The notes below the pieces were generated by a model. The model searched no databases and was not told the DNA's origin. It was given only the letters and a program-made list of their open reading frames with translations. From the NCBI RefSeq assembly GCF_017873245.1, contig NZ_JAGGJY010000001.1, forward strand, positions 62,001 to 126,000: a stretch of DNA of 64,000 bases. Direction: 5' to 3'. The stretch's first letter is position 1. Every line of letters starts with the position of its first letter. This DNA comes from Clostridium tertium (lineage in GTDB: Bacteria; Bacillota; Clostridia; Clostridiales; Clostridiaceae). A program made the position numbers and the translations under genes. Below are positions 51,295-61,900 of this stretch, piece by piece.

Positions 51295-54201
51295 ATGGCG
51301 AAGAAAGTTAATGATATACCAAGGGATAATAATATAATTAGAGTCCCTTTAGAAGAGGCAATGCCTGATAACTATTTGCCCTATGCTATTGAAGTTGCAA
51401 AGGATAGAGCACTGCCTGATGTTAGAGATGGATTAAAACCAGTTCATAGAAGAATATTATATGGAGCATATCAGCTAAAAGCATTTCCAGACAGACCTTA
51501 TTATAAGTCTGCGAGAATAGTTGGAGATATCTTAGGTAAGTATCATCCACATGGAGATACATCAGTTTATGATGCTATGGTTATAATGGCTCAAAACTTT
51601 TCAACTAGAGAAACGCTTATAGATGGTCATGGTAACTGGGGATCTATGGATGGTGATGGAGCAGCAGCTATGAGATATACAGAAGCAAGACTTGCTCCAA
51701 TTGCTATGGAGATGCTTAGAGATATAGATAAAGAGACTGTTGATATGGTTCCAAACTATTCAGATAGTGAAATGGAACCTAAAGTGCTTCCAAGTAGGTA
51801 TCCTAATCTTTTAGTTAATGGTACATTTGGAATTGCAGTAGGGCTTGCGACTAATATTCCTCCTCATAACTTAGGTGAGGTTACAGATGGTGTATTAGCA
51901 TATATAGATAATTCGGAAATAACAACTAAAGAACTTATGAATTATGTAAAGGGACCAGACTTACCTACTGGTGGAATATTAATAGGACAAAATTCTATTT
52001 TGGCAGCTTATGAAACTGGAGAGGGTAAGGTAACTTTAAGAGCTAAAACTAATATTGAAAGACTTGAAAATGGAAGAGTTGGAATAGTAATAACTGAGTT
52101 CCCTTTTAGAAGAAATAAAGCAAAACTTCTTCAAACTATATCTGAAATGACTGGAGATAAAAGACATGCTAAGGCTTTAGAATCAATAGTTGATATTAGA
52201 GATGAGTCAGATAGGAGTGGGGTAAGAGCTGTTATAGAGTTAAGAAAAGCAGCTGATGAAGAAGTAGCAGATAAGGTTTTAAAATATTTATTTAAAAGAA
52301 CAGATCTTCAATGTAATTTAAGCTTTAATATGGTAGCTCTTGCAGATGGAAAGCCTCAAACAATGGGGTTAAAAACTATAATAAAGCATTATGTAAACCA
52401 CCAAAAGGAAATAGTAACTAGAAGAACTATAAAAGAATTATCTATTGCTGAAAAAAGGTTTCATATAGTTGAAGGATTTATTAAGGCTATAGATGTTTTA
52501 GATGAAATTATTAAAACAATAAGAGAATCTAAATCTAAGAAAGATGCAGGAGTAAATCTTATAAGTAAATTTGGATTTACAGAAATACAAGCAGAAGCAA
52601 TTTTAGAATTGATGTTATATAGATTAACTGGACTTGAGATAAAAGTATTCCAAAAGGAATATGCTGAATTAGAAAAAACTATAAAGAAACTTAAAAAGAT
52701 ATTATCAGAAGAAAAAGAACTTCTAAAAGTAGTAAAAAATGAATTAAAAGAAGTATCAGATAAATATAGAAATCCTAGAAAGACATCTATTATTAAGGAT
52801 GATAATGAAGCAAAAATAGATGTTGAAGAGCTTATAGTTGTAGAAGATGTTATGATAACACTTTCTAAGGATGGCTTTATAAAAAGAATACCGCTAAAAA
52901 CATTCAATAGACTTAATGCGAAGGCAGAAGATATTGAATATAGAGAAGGTGATGAATTAAAGTTCTTATTTAAATCTAATACTACAGAAAGCATTCTTTT
53001 ATTTACAAACAAAGGAAATATGTATCAAACTAAAGGTATAAATATTCCAGAAGGTAAATGGAAAGAAAAAGGTGAAAAAGTAGATAATATAATAAAAACT
53101 TTAAATCTTGAAGAAGAAAATATTATATTTGCAACTTCAGTAACTTCATTTATACCAAGCAAATATATTCAATTTATAACATCAAGAGGTGGAATTAAGA
53201 GAAGTTCATTAGATAAATTCCAAACAAGCTATACAAAATTGCAAGCTATAAAGCTTAAAGAACTTGAAGAAGTTATAGATGTTATATTATTAAATCAAGA
53301 AGAGGTAAAAGAATTTATAAGCTTTGAAACAAAAGAGGGATTATCATTTAGCTTACAAATTCCTAAAATAGAAGATTTACCTAGAAATATATTACCGACA
53401 ATAATGTTCAATTTATCTAATAAGGATGAAATAATAAAAGTTGAATATAGTGAAACTATGGAGTTTGTTAATTTTTCTATAGGAATAACTTCAAAAGGAA
53501 CTATAAAAGGCTTTAACATTATTAAGAAAAATGATAATTTAAAAGTAAGTACAGACTCTTTAAGTAATGTATTAATGTTTACAAATAAGGGGAAAGTATT
53601 TAAAATACCAGCATTCTTATTATCTGGAGTAAGCAAAGGAGAGCTGCCACTAGATAAAATTGTAGATAATATAGAAAAAGATGAAAAAGTAATAAAAGTA
53701 TTTTCTTTAAAAACTTTTGAAGAAAATAAATTTATTTACTTCTTTACAAGAAGAGGAATGATTAAAAAGACTGCTTTAACAGAGTTTGATGGTAATTATT
53801 CAACACAAATAACGTATAAATTTAAGTATGATAATGATGAGTTAATATCAGTTGAATTATATGATGATTGTCAAGTTGAAATGCTTATTATAACTAAAAA
53901 GGCAATGGGTATAAAATTCTCTTCTGAAAATGTTAATACTATGGGAAAAGTTGCTTCGGGAGTTACAGGAATAAGTTTAAAAGAAAACGATGAAGTAATT
54001 TATGGTTCTTTAATAGGCTCACAAAGTAGGGATAATACAAATGAAATTGCATTAACATCTACGGATAAAATAACGTTAATTTCTAAAAATAAAGAAAAGA
54101 AGGAAGTAGAGCTAGAAGATATAAAGCTTCAAAATAGAGCAGGTAAGGGAAGTAGTATAATGACTATATCCTTAGAGGATGAAATCAAAGAAATTATATA
54201 A
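51295..54201 (+). CDS. parC: Type II DNA topoisomerase subunit A (ParC/GyrA), extended
   Basis: A 968-residue breakage-reunion subunit, longer than usual GyrA (about 820-880). The catalytic tyrosine is Tyr128 in [10 protein letters not shown]. The quinolone region reads [12 protein letters not shown]: Thr89 is at the E. coli Ser83 position and Asp93 at Asp87. The C-terminal beta-pinwheel (about 500-945) is divergent. A degenerate GyrA-box-like QNRAGKG starts at residue 946, near the very end instead of at the first blade. This supports a topoisomerase IV-type enzyme. It follows subunit B by 20 bases. Confidence 0.85.
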   Translation: MAKKVNDIPRDNNIIRVPLEEAMPDNYLPYAIEVAKDRALPDVRDGLKPVHRRILYGAYQLKAFPDRPYYKSARIVGDILGKYHPHGDTSVYDAMVIMAQNFSTRETLIDGHGNWGSMDGDGAAAMRYTEARLAPIAMEMLRDIDKETVDMVPNYSDSEMEPKVLPSRYPNLLVNGTFGIAVGLATNIPPHNLGEVTDGVLAYIDNSEITTKELMNYVKGPDLPTGGILIGQNSILAAYETGEGKVTLRAKTNIERLENGRVGIVITEFPFRRNKAKLLQTISEMTGDKRHAKALESIVDIRDESDRSGVRAVIELRKAADEEVADKVLKYLFKRTDLQCNLSFNMVALADGKPQTMGLKTIIKHYVNHQKEIVTRRTIKELSIAEKRFHIVEGFIKAIDVLDEIIKTIRESKSKKDAGVNLISKFGFTEIQAEAILELMLYRLTGLEIKVFQKEYAELEKTIKKLKKILSEEKELLKVVKNELKEVSDKYRNPRKTSIIKDDNEAKIDVEELIVVEDVMITLSKDGFIKRIPLKTFNRLNAKAEDIEYREGDELKFLFKSNTTESILLFTNKGNMYQTKGINIPEGKWKEKGEKVDNIIKTLNLEEENIIFATSVTSFIPSKYIQFITSRGGIKRSSLDKFQTSYTKLQAIKLKELEEVIDVILLNQEEVKEFISFETKEGLSFSLQIPKIEDLPRNILPTIMFNLSNKDEIIKVEYSETMEFVNFSIGITSKGTIKGFNIIKKNDNLKVSTDSLSNVLMFTNKGKVFKIPAFLLSGVSKGELPLDKIVDNIEKDEKVIKVFSLKTFEENKFIYFFTRRGMIKKTALTEFDGNYSTQITYKFKYDNDELISVELYDDCQVEMLIITKKAMGIKFSSENVNTMGKVASGVTGISLKENDEVIYGSLIGSQSRDNTNEIALTSTDKITLISKNKEKKEVELEDIKLQNRAGKGSSIMTISLEDEIKEII

Positions 54202-54220
54202 TCATGGAGGTGATTGTAGA

Positions 54221-54760
54221 ATGAAAGTAGCAATTTTATTAGCAAATGGTTTTGAAACTTTAGAAGCTTTAACTGTTGTTGATATTTTAAGAAGAGCAGA
54301 AGTAGAATGTCATACTTTTGCATTAGAAGGTGAAGAAGTAAAAACATCTCATAATATAATAGTAAAAGCTGATAAAAATATAATGGATAAAGAACTAAAA
54401 AATTATGATTTTTTAGTATTACCAGGTGGTATGCCAGGAGCTAAAAATTTAAGAGATAGTGAACGAGTTATAGAATTAGTAAAAGAATTTAATGCTAAAG
54501 ATAAATGGATCTGTGCAATTTGTGCAGGACCAATAGCTCTAGGTGAGGCAGGAATAACAGAAGGTAAAAATATGACATGTTATCCTGGCTTTGAAGACCA
54601 AATAGGTAATAGTAATTACAAGGAAGATTTAGTAGTTGTAGATGGTAAAATGATAACAGGTAAGGGACCAGCTGCAGCAATTCCATTTGCTTTTGAAATA
54701 TTATCAGTAATTTCAAAAGATAAGGCAGAGTCTATAAAGAGCGGTATGTTATTTAAATAG
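54221..54760 (+). CDS. DJ-1/PfpI family protein
   Basis: A 179-residue class I glutamine amidotransferase-like protein of the DJ-1 (ThiJ/YajL) group. The conserved acid is in NGFETLEAL (residue about 13-16), the nucleophile cysteine in ICAGPIALGEAG (near 105). Members repair glycated groups or act as chaperones under stress. ATG behind GGAGGTGATT is chosen; a longer form would overlap the parC stop. Probably in one operon with parC and recJ. Confidence 0.87.
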   Translation: MKVAILLANGFETLEALTVVDILRRAEVECHTFALEGEEVKTSHNIIVKADKNIMDKELKNYDFLVLPGGMPGAKNLRDSERVIELVKEFNAKDKWICAICAGPIALGEAGITEGKNMTCYPGFEDQIGNSNYKEDLVVVDGKMITGKGPAAAIPFAFEILSVISKDKAESIKSGMLFK

Positions 54761-54779
54761 TTTTGTCTTAGGAGGGAAA

Positions 54780-56561
54780 ATGAAAGAAAATTGGATACTA
54801 GTAAATAAAAAAGAGGGCTTTTTAAGGCTCTCTAATTCTATAAATGAAAACCCATTAGTACTAAGACTTCTTGCAAATAGAGGGATAGATACTTTTGAAG
54901 AAGCTAATAGATTTCTAAATGGAACAATAAATGATTTTTATGATGGATATCTAATGGCTGATATGAAAAAAGGAGTAAGCATTATAAAAAATGCTATTTT
55001 AAATAATAAAAAAATAATTATTTATGGAGATTATGATTGTGATGGAGTAATTAGCACGACTATATTTTACAAAGCTTTAAAAAATGTAGGAGCAAATTAT
55101 AGTTATTATATCCCAAATAGGGAAGATGAAGGCTATGGAATGCATAGTGGAAGAATAAAAAAGCTTAAAGAAGAGGGATATGAAGTAGTTTTAACTTGTG
55201 ATAATGGTATAGCTGCATTTGAACAAGTGGACTTAGCTAAAGAACTTGGCATGGAGATAGTCATTACTGACCATCATGATATACCAATTAGAGAAAATGA
55301 TAAAGGTGAATTGAAAGAAACTGTACCTAGTGCAGATGCTATAATAAATCCAAAAAGAAGTGATTGCAAATATCCATTTAAAAATCTTTGTGGAGCTGGA
55401 GTAGCATTAAAATTCTCTAAGTGTTTATATGATGAATTTGAAATAGATGAAGAAAAGTTTTTAGATTTAATACAGTTTGCCTCTATAGCAACGGTTTGCG
55501 ATGTTGTAGATTTGGTTGATGAAAATAGAATTATTGTTAAAAAAGGACTAGAATTATTAAATAATACAAAGAACTTTGGAATACAAGAATTGAAAAAATC
55601 AACTGGATTAAGTGATAAAAGAATTGAAGAATACCATTTAGGATTTGTAATAGGGCCATGTATAAATGCTACAGGAAGGTTAGAAACTGCAGATTTATCA
55701 GTAGAATTGTTGATAACAGATGATGTTAATAAGGCTAAAGCCTTATCAAATCAATTAAGTGAATTAAATACAATAAGACAAGATTTAACTAAAGAAAGTA
55801 CTGAAAAAATTATTGAAAAAATAGAAAATGAAAAAAACAAAGAAGAAAAAGTAATAGTGGTATATGATGATACTATACATGAAAGTATTGCAGGAATAGT
55901 AGCAGGTAGAGTAAAAGAAAGATATAACATGCCTTGTATAGTCTTAACTAAAGGTAAGGAAATGCCTAAAGGATCTGCAAGATCAATAGAGAGCTATAAT
56001 ATATTTGAAGAACTTAGCAAATGTAGTGAGCTTATAGAAAAGTTTGGTGGACATCCAATGGCTGCAGGATTATCTATTAAAGAAGAAAATATAATTCCAT
56101 TAAGAAATAAGTTGAACAATATATGTAAGTTATCAGATAATGATATAATTCCTACTGTTAAGATAGATTCGCCTCTTGGATTAAATTACTTAAACGAAGA
56201 CTTAATAAATATTATTGAAAGTTTAAGACCTTTTGGAAAAGGAAACTCTAGTCCTTTATTTGCTGTTAAAAATGTTAATATAGAAAGAATATGGTTACTA
56301 GGAAAAGAAAAGAATTTTCTAAAGCTTAGATTTAAATTTGAATCTAATGGAAGATTTTTATATATAGATGGGGTAAGCTTTGATAAATTTGAAACTTTTA
56401 AAGAAGAAGTTATAAATAAATATGGGGAAGAAGAATTTATTAGAGCTTGTGACAGTAGTTATATAAATTTAAAAGCAGATGTGATTTATTATCCTAATAT
56501 TAATGAATTTAATGGTAAAAGAAATATCCAGCTTATGATAAAAAATATACGAATAAACTAA
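54780..56561 (+). CDS. recJ: Single-strand-specific exonuclease RecJ
   Basis: A 593-residue 5'-3' exonuclease. The DHH domain has YGDYDCDGVIS, TCDNGIAAFEQ and ITDHHDI (metal ligands); NATGRL and the DHHA1 motif FGGHPMAAGLS follow, then an OB-fold from about 470. It starts 19 bases after the DJ-1 gene behind AGGAGG. Length is typical of the longer RecJ group. It works in recombination and base excision repair. Confidence 0.93.
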   Translation: MKENWILVNKKEGFLRLSNSINENPLVLRLLANRGIDTFEEANRFLNGTINDFYDGYLMADMKKGVSIIKNAILNNKKIIIYGDYDCDGVISTTIFYKALKNVGANYSYYIPNREDEGYGMHSGRIKKLKEEGYEVVLTCDNGIAAFEQVDLAKELGMEIVITDHHDIPIRENDKGELKETVPSADAIINPKRSDCKYPFKNLCGAGVALKFSKCLYDEFEIDEEKFLDLIQFASIATVCDVVDLVDENRIIVKKGLELLNNTKNFGIQELKKSTGLSDKRIEEYHLGFVIGPCINATGRLETADLSVELLITDDVNKAKALSNQLSELNTIRQDLTKESTEKIIEKIENEKNKEEKVIVVYDDTIHESIAGIVAGRVKERYNMPCIVLTKGKEMPKGSARSIESYNIFEELSKCSELIEKFGGHPMAAGLSIKEENIIPLRNKLNNICKLSDNDIIPTVKIDSPLGLNYLNEDLINIIESLRPFGKGNSSPLFAVKNVNIERIWLLGKEKNFLKLRFKFESNGRFLYIDGVSFDKFETFKEEVINKYGEEEFIRACDSSYINLKADVIYYPNINEFNGKRNIQLMIKNIRIN

Positions 56562-56562
56562 A

Positions 56563-56608
56563 AAGGAGTTACCTTGATATGATATAAATCACGTTAAGGT
56601 AACTCCTT
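56563..56608. terminator. Bidirectional terminator
   Basis: AAGGAGTTACCTT pairs with AAGGTAACTCCTT (13 bp perfect) between recJ and the convergent SASP gene. Confidence 0.85.
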
Positions 56609-56643
56609 AAGTTTATGGTATTTAATTATTTAACAATGGAAAA

Positions 56644-56832
56644 CTATTTTATTCCGTTTTCATATTGTTCTACCATTCTTTTAACCATTTCTCCTCCAAC
56701 GCTACCACATTGTTTTGAAGATAAATCTCCATTGTAATCAGAGAATGGTACTCCCATTTCGCTAGCTACTTCATTTTTGAATTTAGCTAATCCATTTTTT
56801 GCTTCTGGTATTAAACTTCTGTTACTTGCCAT
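56644..56832 (-). CDS. Alpha/beta-type small acid-soluble spore protein
   Basis: A 62-residue SASP that coats DNA in the dormant spore. The signature DYNGDLSSKQCGSVGGEMVKRMV is intact, and FKNEVASEMG holds the germination protease cleavage site. AGGAGGTG precedes the ATG. The family is transcribed in the forespore by sigma-G. It carries one cysteine in the conserved KQCGSVGG segment. Confidence 0.95.
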   Translation of the reverse strand: MASNRSLIPEAKNGLAKFKNEVASEMGVPFSDYNGDLSSKQCGSVGGEMVKRMVEQYENGIK

Positions 56833-57148
56833 GATTTTTACACCTCCTTGTCTCTTTTGTAATTATAGCTTGTGTATATTTTTTAAAAATATGATATGTA
56901 ACTTTAGGTAATTGGGCATAATAGTGGAAGAGATAATTTTTTATAATAAATTAAATAACATTTAAATTGTTTTGAATAATATGATATTATTTAAGGAGAA
57001 AAATAATTTTAAATTATAGTTAAAAGTAAATAGTTTATAAAATAATTTGGATTTTTTAAATTATAATATATAAAACTGTTTGAGGGTTTTATTCCGAAAT
57101 TATCGATTATTAATTATTAATTGTCAATTAAATAAGTGGGGTGTTTAA
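56833..57148. other. AT-rich gap between SASP and murG, nothing recognised
   Basis: A 316-base gap holding the divergent promoters of the SASP gene and murG. No hairpin with T-run, open frame with ribosome binding site or riboswitch was identified; TTATTAATTATTAATTG near 57108 is simple AT-rich repetition. Confidence 0.5.
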
Positions 57149-58234
57149 ATGAGTAAATATAAAATAATAATGACTGGGGGAGGAACAGCAGGGCATGTTA
57201 CTCCTAATTTAGCATTAGTGCCAAGATTAAAAGAAGAAGGTTTTGATATAAAATACATAGGAAGCAAAGATGGAATAGAAAAAGAAATAATAAAAGATGC
57301 TAATATACCTTATTATGAAATATCATCAGGAAAATTAAGAAGATATTTTGATATTAAAAATTTTACAGATCCTTTTAAAGTTATGAAAGGTGTTATAGAA
57401 GCTAATAAAATAATTAAAAAAGAAAAACCAGATATAATATTTTCTAAGGGGGGATTTGTTGCAGTACCAGTTGTAATAGCTGCTTCAATGAAGAGAATCC
57501 CAGTTGTATCACATGAATCGGACTTAACTCCGGGGTTAGCAAATAAGCTATCGGCTCCATTTTGCTCAAAATTATGCGTTACCTTCAGAGAAAGTTTAAA
57601 TTATATAAAGGATGGTAAAGGTGTATTAACAGGAACACCAATAAGAAAAGAAATTTTAAGTGGTAGTGCAATTAAAGGAAAACAGATATGTGGGTTTAAT
57701 GATAATAAGGAAATTTTATTTATTATCGGGGGAAGTTTAGGCGCTAAAAGTATTAATGAAGAAGTAAGAAAAAATATTAAAACCTTATTAGAAAGTTTTA
57801 ATATTATTCATATATGTGGAAAAGGAAATTTAGATAAAAAACTAAACAATTTAAAAGGATATGTACAATATGAGTATGTTAAAGATGAACTTCCACATTT
57901 ATTAAAAGCTGCTGATTATGTAATATCTAGAGCTGGTGCTAATGTTATATTTGAATTACTAGCATTAAATAAACCAACTCTTTTAATTCCATTATCTAAA
58001 AAGATAAGTAGAGGGGATCAAATATTAAATGCTAAATCTTTTGAGAAGGAAGGGTACTCAGTAGTCCTTGATGAAGATGAAATGATGGAAAATAAAGAAA
58101 TGCTGCTTACAAAAATAAATGAGTTGAAAGAGAAAAGTGGCGCTTTAGTAAAAAATATGAAAAAAAGTGGTATAACTAATGGTGTAGATGCGATTTTAGG
58201 AGTAATTAACCAAAGTATGGAGTTAAATAAGTAA
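57149..58234 (+). CDS. murG: UDP-GlcNAc:lipid I GlcNAc transferase MurG
   Basis: A 361-residue GT28 enzyme adding GlcNAc to lipid I at the inner face of the membrane. [16 protein letters not shown] is the N-terminal acceptor loop, [15 protein letters not shown] and [14 protein letters not shown] are the MurG G-loops, and [23 protein letters not shown] is the UDP-sugar motif. Complete length. It stands alone rather than in a dcw cluster, as in several clostridia. Confidence 0.92.
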   Translation: MSKYKIIMTGGGTAGHVTPNLALVPRLKEEGFDIKYIGSKDGIEKEIIKDANIPYYEISSGKLRRYFDIKNFTDPFKVMKGVIEANKIIKKEKPDIIFSKGGFVAVPVVIAASMKRIPVVSHESDLTPGLANKLSAPFCSKLCVTFRESLNYIKDGKGVLTGTPIRKEILSGSAIKGKQICGFNDNKEILFIIGGSLGAKSINEEVRKNIKTLLESFNIIHICGKGNLDKKLNNLKGYVQYEYVKDELPHLLKAADYVISRAGANVIFELLALNKPTLLIPLSKKISRGDQILNAKSFEKEGYSVVLDEDEMMENKEMLLTKINELKEKSGALVKNMKKSGITNGVDAILGVINQSMELNK

Positions 58235-58291
58235 AATAAGATTTTTTTTAATTGAAAAGGATATATTGAAGTAATATGGCTTGTATAAAAC

Positions 58292-58319
58292 TTGCAAAAA
58301 AAAAATAGTGTTATATAAT
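58292..58319 (+). promoter_or_regulatory. Promoter of the flavodoxin gene
   Basis: TTGCAA (58292-58297), 16-base spacer and a perfect TATAAT (58314-58319), about 80 bases before the flavodoxin gene. Confidence 0.6.
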
Positions 58320-58397
58320 AAAATAGTGAGTAAAAAAACAGGTAATATATATCCAACAATGTGACTTAATTTAGTCAAAGGATGAGGTGATGTAATT

Positions 58398-58823
58398 ATG
58401 AAGAAAATTTCTATTATCTATTGGAGCAATGGAGGAAATGTAGAAGTTCTTGCAAATTCAATTGCAGAAGGTGCTAAATGTGCCAATGCAGATGTAAATA
58501 TAAAATATGTTTATGATGCAACAGTTGAAGATGTAACAGAAGCTGATGCAGTTGCTTTTGGAAGCCCATCAATGGATAATAATAGAATTGAACAACATGA
58601 GATGGAACCATTTATAAACCAATTCAAATTATTACCGAACAAACAAAAGAAGATAGTATTATTTGGGTCATATGGATGGGATGATGGAAAATTCATGGTT
58701 GACTGGGTTCAACGTATGAATGATTACGACTTTAATGTTGTAGGACACATCGCCGTTAAAGAATCACCAAGCGAAGAAGAATTGTTAAAGGCAAAAGAAC
58801 TTGGTGAGAAATTAACTAAATAA
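58398..58823 (+). CDS. Flavodoxin
   Basis: A 141-residue FMN protein. The phosphate loop WSNGGNVEVLA (9-19) replaces the usual TGNTE with SNGGNV, as in clostridial flavodoxins; FGSPSMDNNRIE and FGSYGWDDG are the flavin-stacking loops. It carries single electrons at low potential and can replace ferredoxin. It lies just upstream of PFOR, its likely electron donor, with only a candidate structured RNA between. Confidence 0.92.
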   Translation: MKKISIIYWSNGGNVEVLANSIAEGAKCANADVNIKYVYDATVEDVTEADAVAFGSPSMDNNRIEQHEMEPFINQFKLLPNKQKKIVLFGSYGWDDGKFMVDWVQRMNDYDFNVVGHIAVKESPSEEELLKAKELGEKLTK

Positions 58824-58831
58824 ATTCTTTG

Positions 58832-58916
58832 AGGGGGTAAAGACTCAGGAAAGTACCTTAGGGGTTAGGTACGGAGACGTAATTAAGCGATTGAATCTTT
58901 TCTTACCAATAATTAA
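58832..58916 (+). ncRNA. Candidate structured RNA between flavodoxin and PFOR
   Basis: A GC-enriched block in an AT-rich gap. GGTAA (about 58836) can pair with TTACC (about 58903-58907) to close it; inside, GTACCT/AGGTAC forms a hairpin, and TACG-GAGA-CGTA offers an alternative GNRA-capped hairpin that competes for the same bases. A further hairpin AATACAG/CTGTATT (58926-58949) follows. No known riboswitch consensus was recognised. Mutually exclusive hairpins suggest a switch. Confidence 0.45.
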
Positions 58917-58996
58917 TTTCTATTGAATACAGTATTAAATTTCTGTATTTAGCATATTTATAAAATTTTATATATAAGGAAGAGAGGTCAAACACG

Positions 58997-61900
58997 ATGA
59001 GAAAAATGAAAACTATGGATGGTAATACGGCTGCGGCTCATATATCATATGCGTTCACAGAAGTAGCTGCTATTTTCCCAATTACACCATCATCACCAAT
59101 GGCTGAGCACGTTGATGAATGGGTAGCACAAGGAAGAAAGAACATATTTGGACAACCTGTTAAGGTTATGGAAATGCAATCAGAAGCAGGAGCAGCTGGT
59201 GCAGTTCATGGATCTTTACAAGCTGGTGCTTTAACAACAACATATACAGCATCACAAGGTTTATTATTAATGATCCCAAATATGTACAAGATTGCAGGGG
59301 AAATGCTTCCAACAGTATTCCACGTATCAGCAAGAGCTTTAGCAACTTCTTCATTAAGTATATTTGGAGACCATCAAGATGTTATGGCTGCAAGACAAAC
59401 TGGTTTTGCAATGCTTGCAGAAGGATCAGTTCAAGAAGTTATGGATTTATCAGCAGTAGCTCACTTAACTTCAATAAAAACAAGAATACCATTTATGAAC
59501 TTCTTTGATGGATTCAGAACTTCACACGAAATTCAAAAAATAGAAGTTTTAGAATATGATGAATTAGCTAAGTTAGTTGATCATGATGCTTTAGATGCTT
59601 TCAGAAAGAGAGCTTTAAATCCAAATCATCCAGTAACTAGAGGTACTGCACAAAATCCTGATATATACTTCCAAACTAGAGAATCAGTAAATAGATTCTA
59701 TGAAGATATTCCAGAAGTTGTAGAAAGCTACATGGCTGAAATAACTAAGTTAACAGGAAGAGAATATCACTGCTTTGATTATTATGGAGCTCCAGATGCA
59801 GATAGAATAATAATTACAATGGGTTCATCAACTGACGTTGCTGAAGAAACTGTTGATTACTTAAATGCAAAAGGAGAAAAAGTTGGGGTTGTTAAAGTAA
59901 GACTTTACAGACCATTCTCTACAGAAAGATTACTAAAGGTAATACCAGCTACAGTAAAATCTATAGCTGTTCTAGATAGAACTAAAGAACCAGGTTCAAT
60001 TGGAGAACCATTATACTTAGACGTTAAGAGTGCATTCTATGGAAGAGAAAATGCTCCAGTTATAGTTGGAGGAAGATATGGACTAGGTTCAAAAGATCCA
60101 AATCCATCACATATAGCTTCTGTATATGCTAACTTATTATCAGAAAATCCAAAAGATGGATTTACAATTGGAATTGTTGATGACGTAACTAACACTTCAT
60201 TAGAAGCAGTTGGTGACATCGATGCTACTCCAGAAGGAACTAAAGCATGTAAGTTCTGGGGATTAGGATCAGATGGTACAGTTGGTGCTAATAAGAGTGC
60301 TATTAAGATCATTGGAGACCATACAGACATGTATGCTCAAGGATATTTCTCTTATGATTCAAAGAAGTCTGGTGGTATAACAGTATCACACTTAAGATTT
60401 GGTAAGAAACAAATTAAGTCACCATATTTAGTTGACAAAGCTGATTTCGTAGCATGTCACAACCAAGCTTACGTTTATAAATATGACGTATTAGAAGGAT
60501 TAAAGAAAAATGGTAAGTTCTTATTAAATACAATCTGGACTCCGGAAGAAGTTAATGAAAAGTTACCAGCAGCAATGAAGAGATTCATAGCAGAAAACAA
60601 CATTGATTTCTATACTTTAAATGCTGTTAAGATAGCACAAGAAATTGGTCTTGGTGGAAGAATCAACATGATAATGCAAGCTGCATTCTTTAAGATTGCT
60701 AACATCATTCCAGTTGAAGATGCTGTTAAATACTTAAAAGACGCTGTAGTTAAGTCATACGGTAAAAAAGGTGAAAAAGTTGTTAATATGAACTATGCTG
60801 CTATAGATAAAGGTGTTGAATCTATAGTTAAAATAGAAGTTCCAGCAGATTGGAAAGATGCTGTTGAAGAAGTTAAGGAAGAAAAAAATGACATTCCAGC
60901 TTTCATCAAGAACATAGTAGAACCAATCAATGCTCAAAAAGGATTTGACCTTCCAGTTTCAGCATTTGAAGGAATGGAAGATGGTACATTCATGGCAGGT
61001 ACTGCTGCATATGAAAAGAGAGGTATAGCTATCAATGTTCCAGAATGGCAACAAGATAAATGTATCCAATGTAACCAATGTGCATATGTATGTCCACATG
61101 CTGTTATAAGACCATTCTTATTAAATGAAAATGAAAAAGAAAATGCACCAGAATCATTAAAGATTGTTCCTGCAAAGGCATTAAAGACAGAAGAGCCAAC
61201 ATTCTATACAATTGGAGTTACTCCATTAGATTGTACAGGCTGTGGAAACTGTGCTCAAGTTTGTCCAGCACCTGGTAAAGCATTAATAATGAAACCAATG
61301 GATACTCAAGAAGATCAAATTGAAGCTTGGGATTATGCAGTTAAAGAAGTTGCACCTAAGAAGAACCCAATGAACAAGAATACAGTTAAGGGTAGCCAAT
61401 TCGAGCAACCATTATTTGAGTTCTCAGGAGCTTGTGCTGGTTGTGGAGAAACTCCATATGCTAAGCTTGTAACTCAATTATTTGGTGATAGAATGATGAT
61501 AGCTAATGCTACTGGATGTTCATCAATTTGGGGTGGATCAGTTCCTGCAACTCCATATACAGTAAATAATGAAGGACATGGTCCAGCTTGGGCTAACTCA
61601 TTATTCGAAGATAATGCTGAATTTGGATTAGGTATGTTCTTAGGAGTTAAGGCTATAAGAGAAAGAATAGCTGACAATATGAAGAAGGGTCTAGAAGTAG
61701 AAACTTCAGAAGATGTTAAAGCAGTACTTCAAGACTGGTTAGATCACATGAACAGTGGAGAAGGAACTAGAGATAGAGCAGATAGAGTGATTGCTACTTT
61801 AGGAAATGTTGATGCTGATTATGCAAGAGAAGTATTAAAGGATAAGGAATTCCTAGTTAAGAGATCTCAATGGATATTCGGAGGAGACGGATGGGCATAT

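Noticed and set aside
49325-54201. Possible replication origin next to gyrB-gyrA
   Set aside because: No dnaA, dnaN or recF is near and no cluster of DnaA boxes was noticed; the pair is flanked by a glycosyltransferase and DJ-1/recJ, which fits a second topoisomerase locus.
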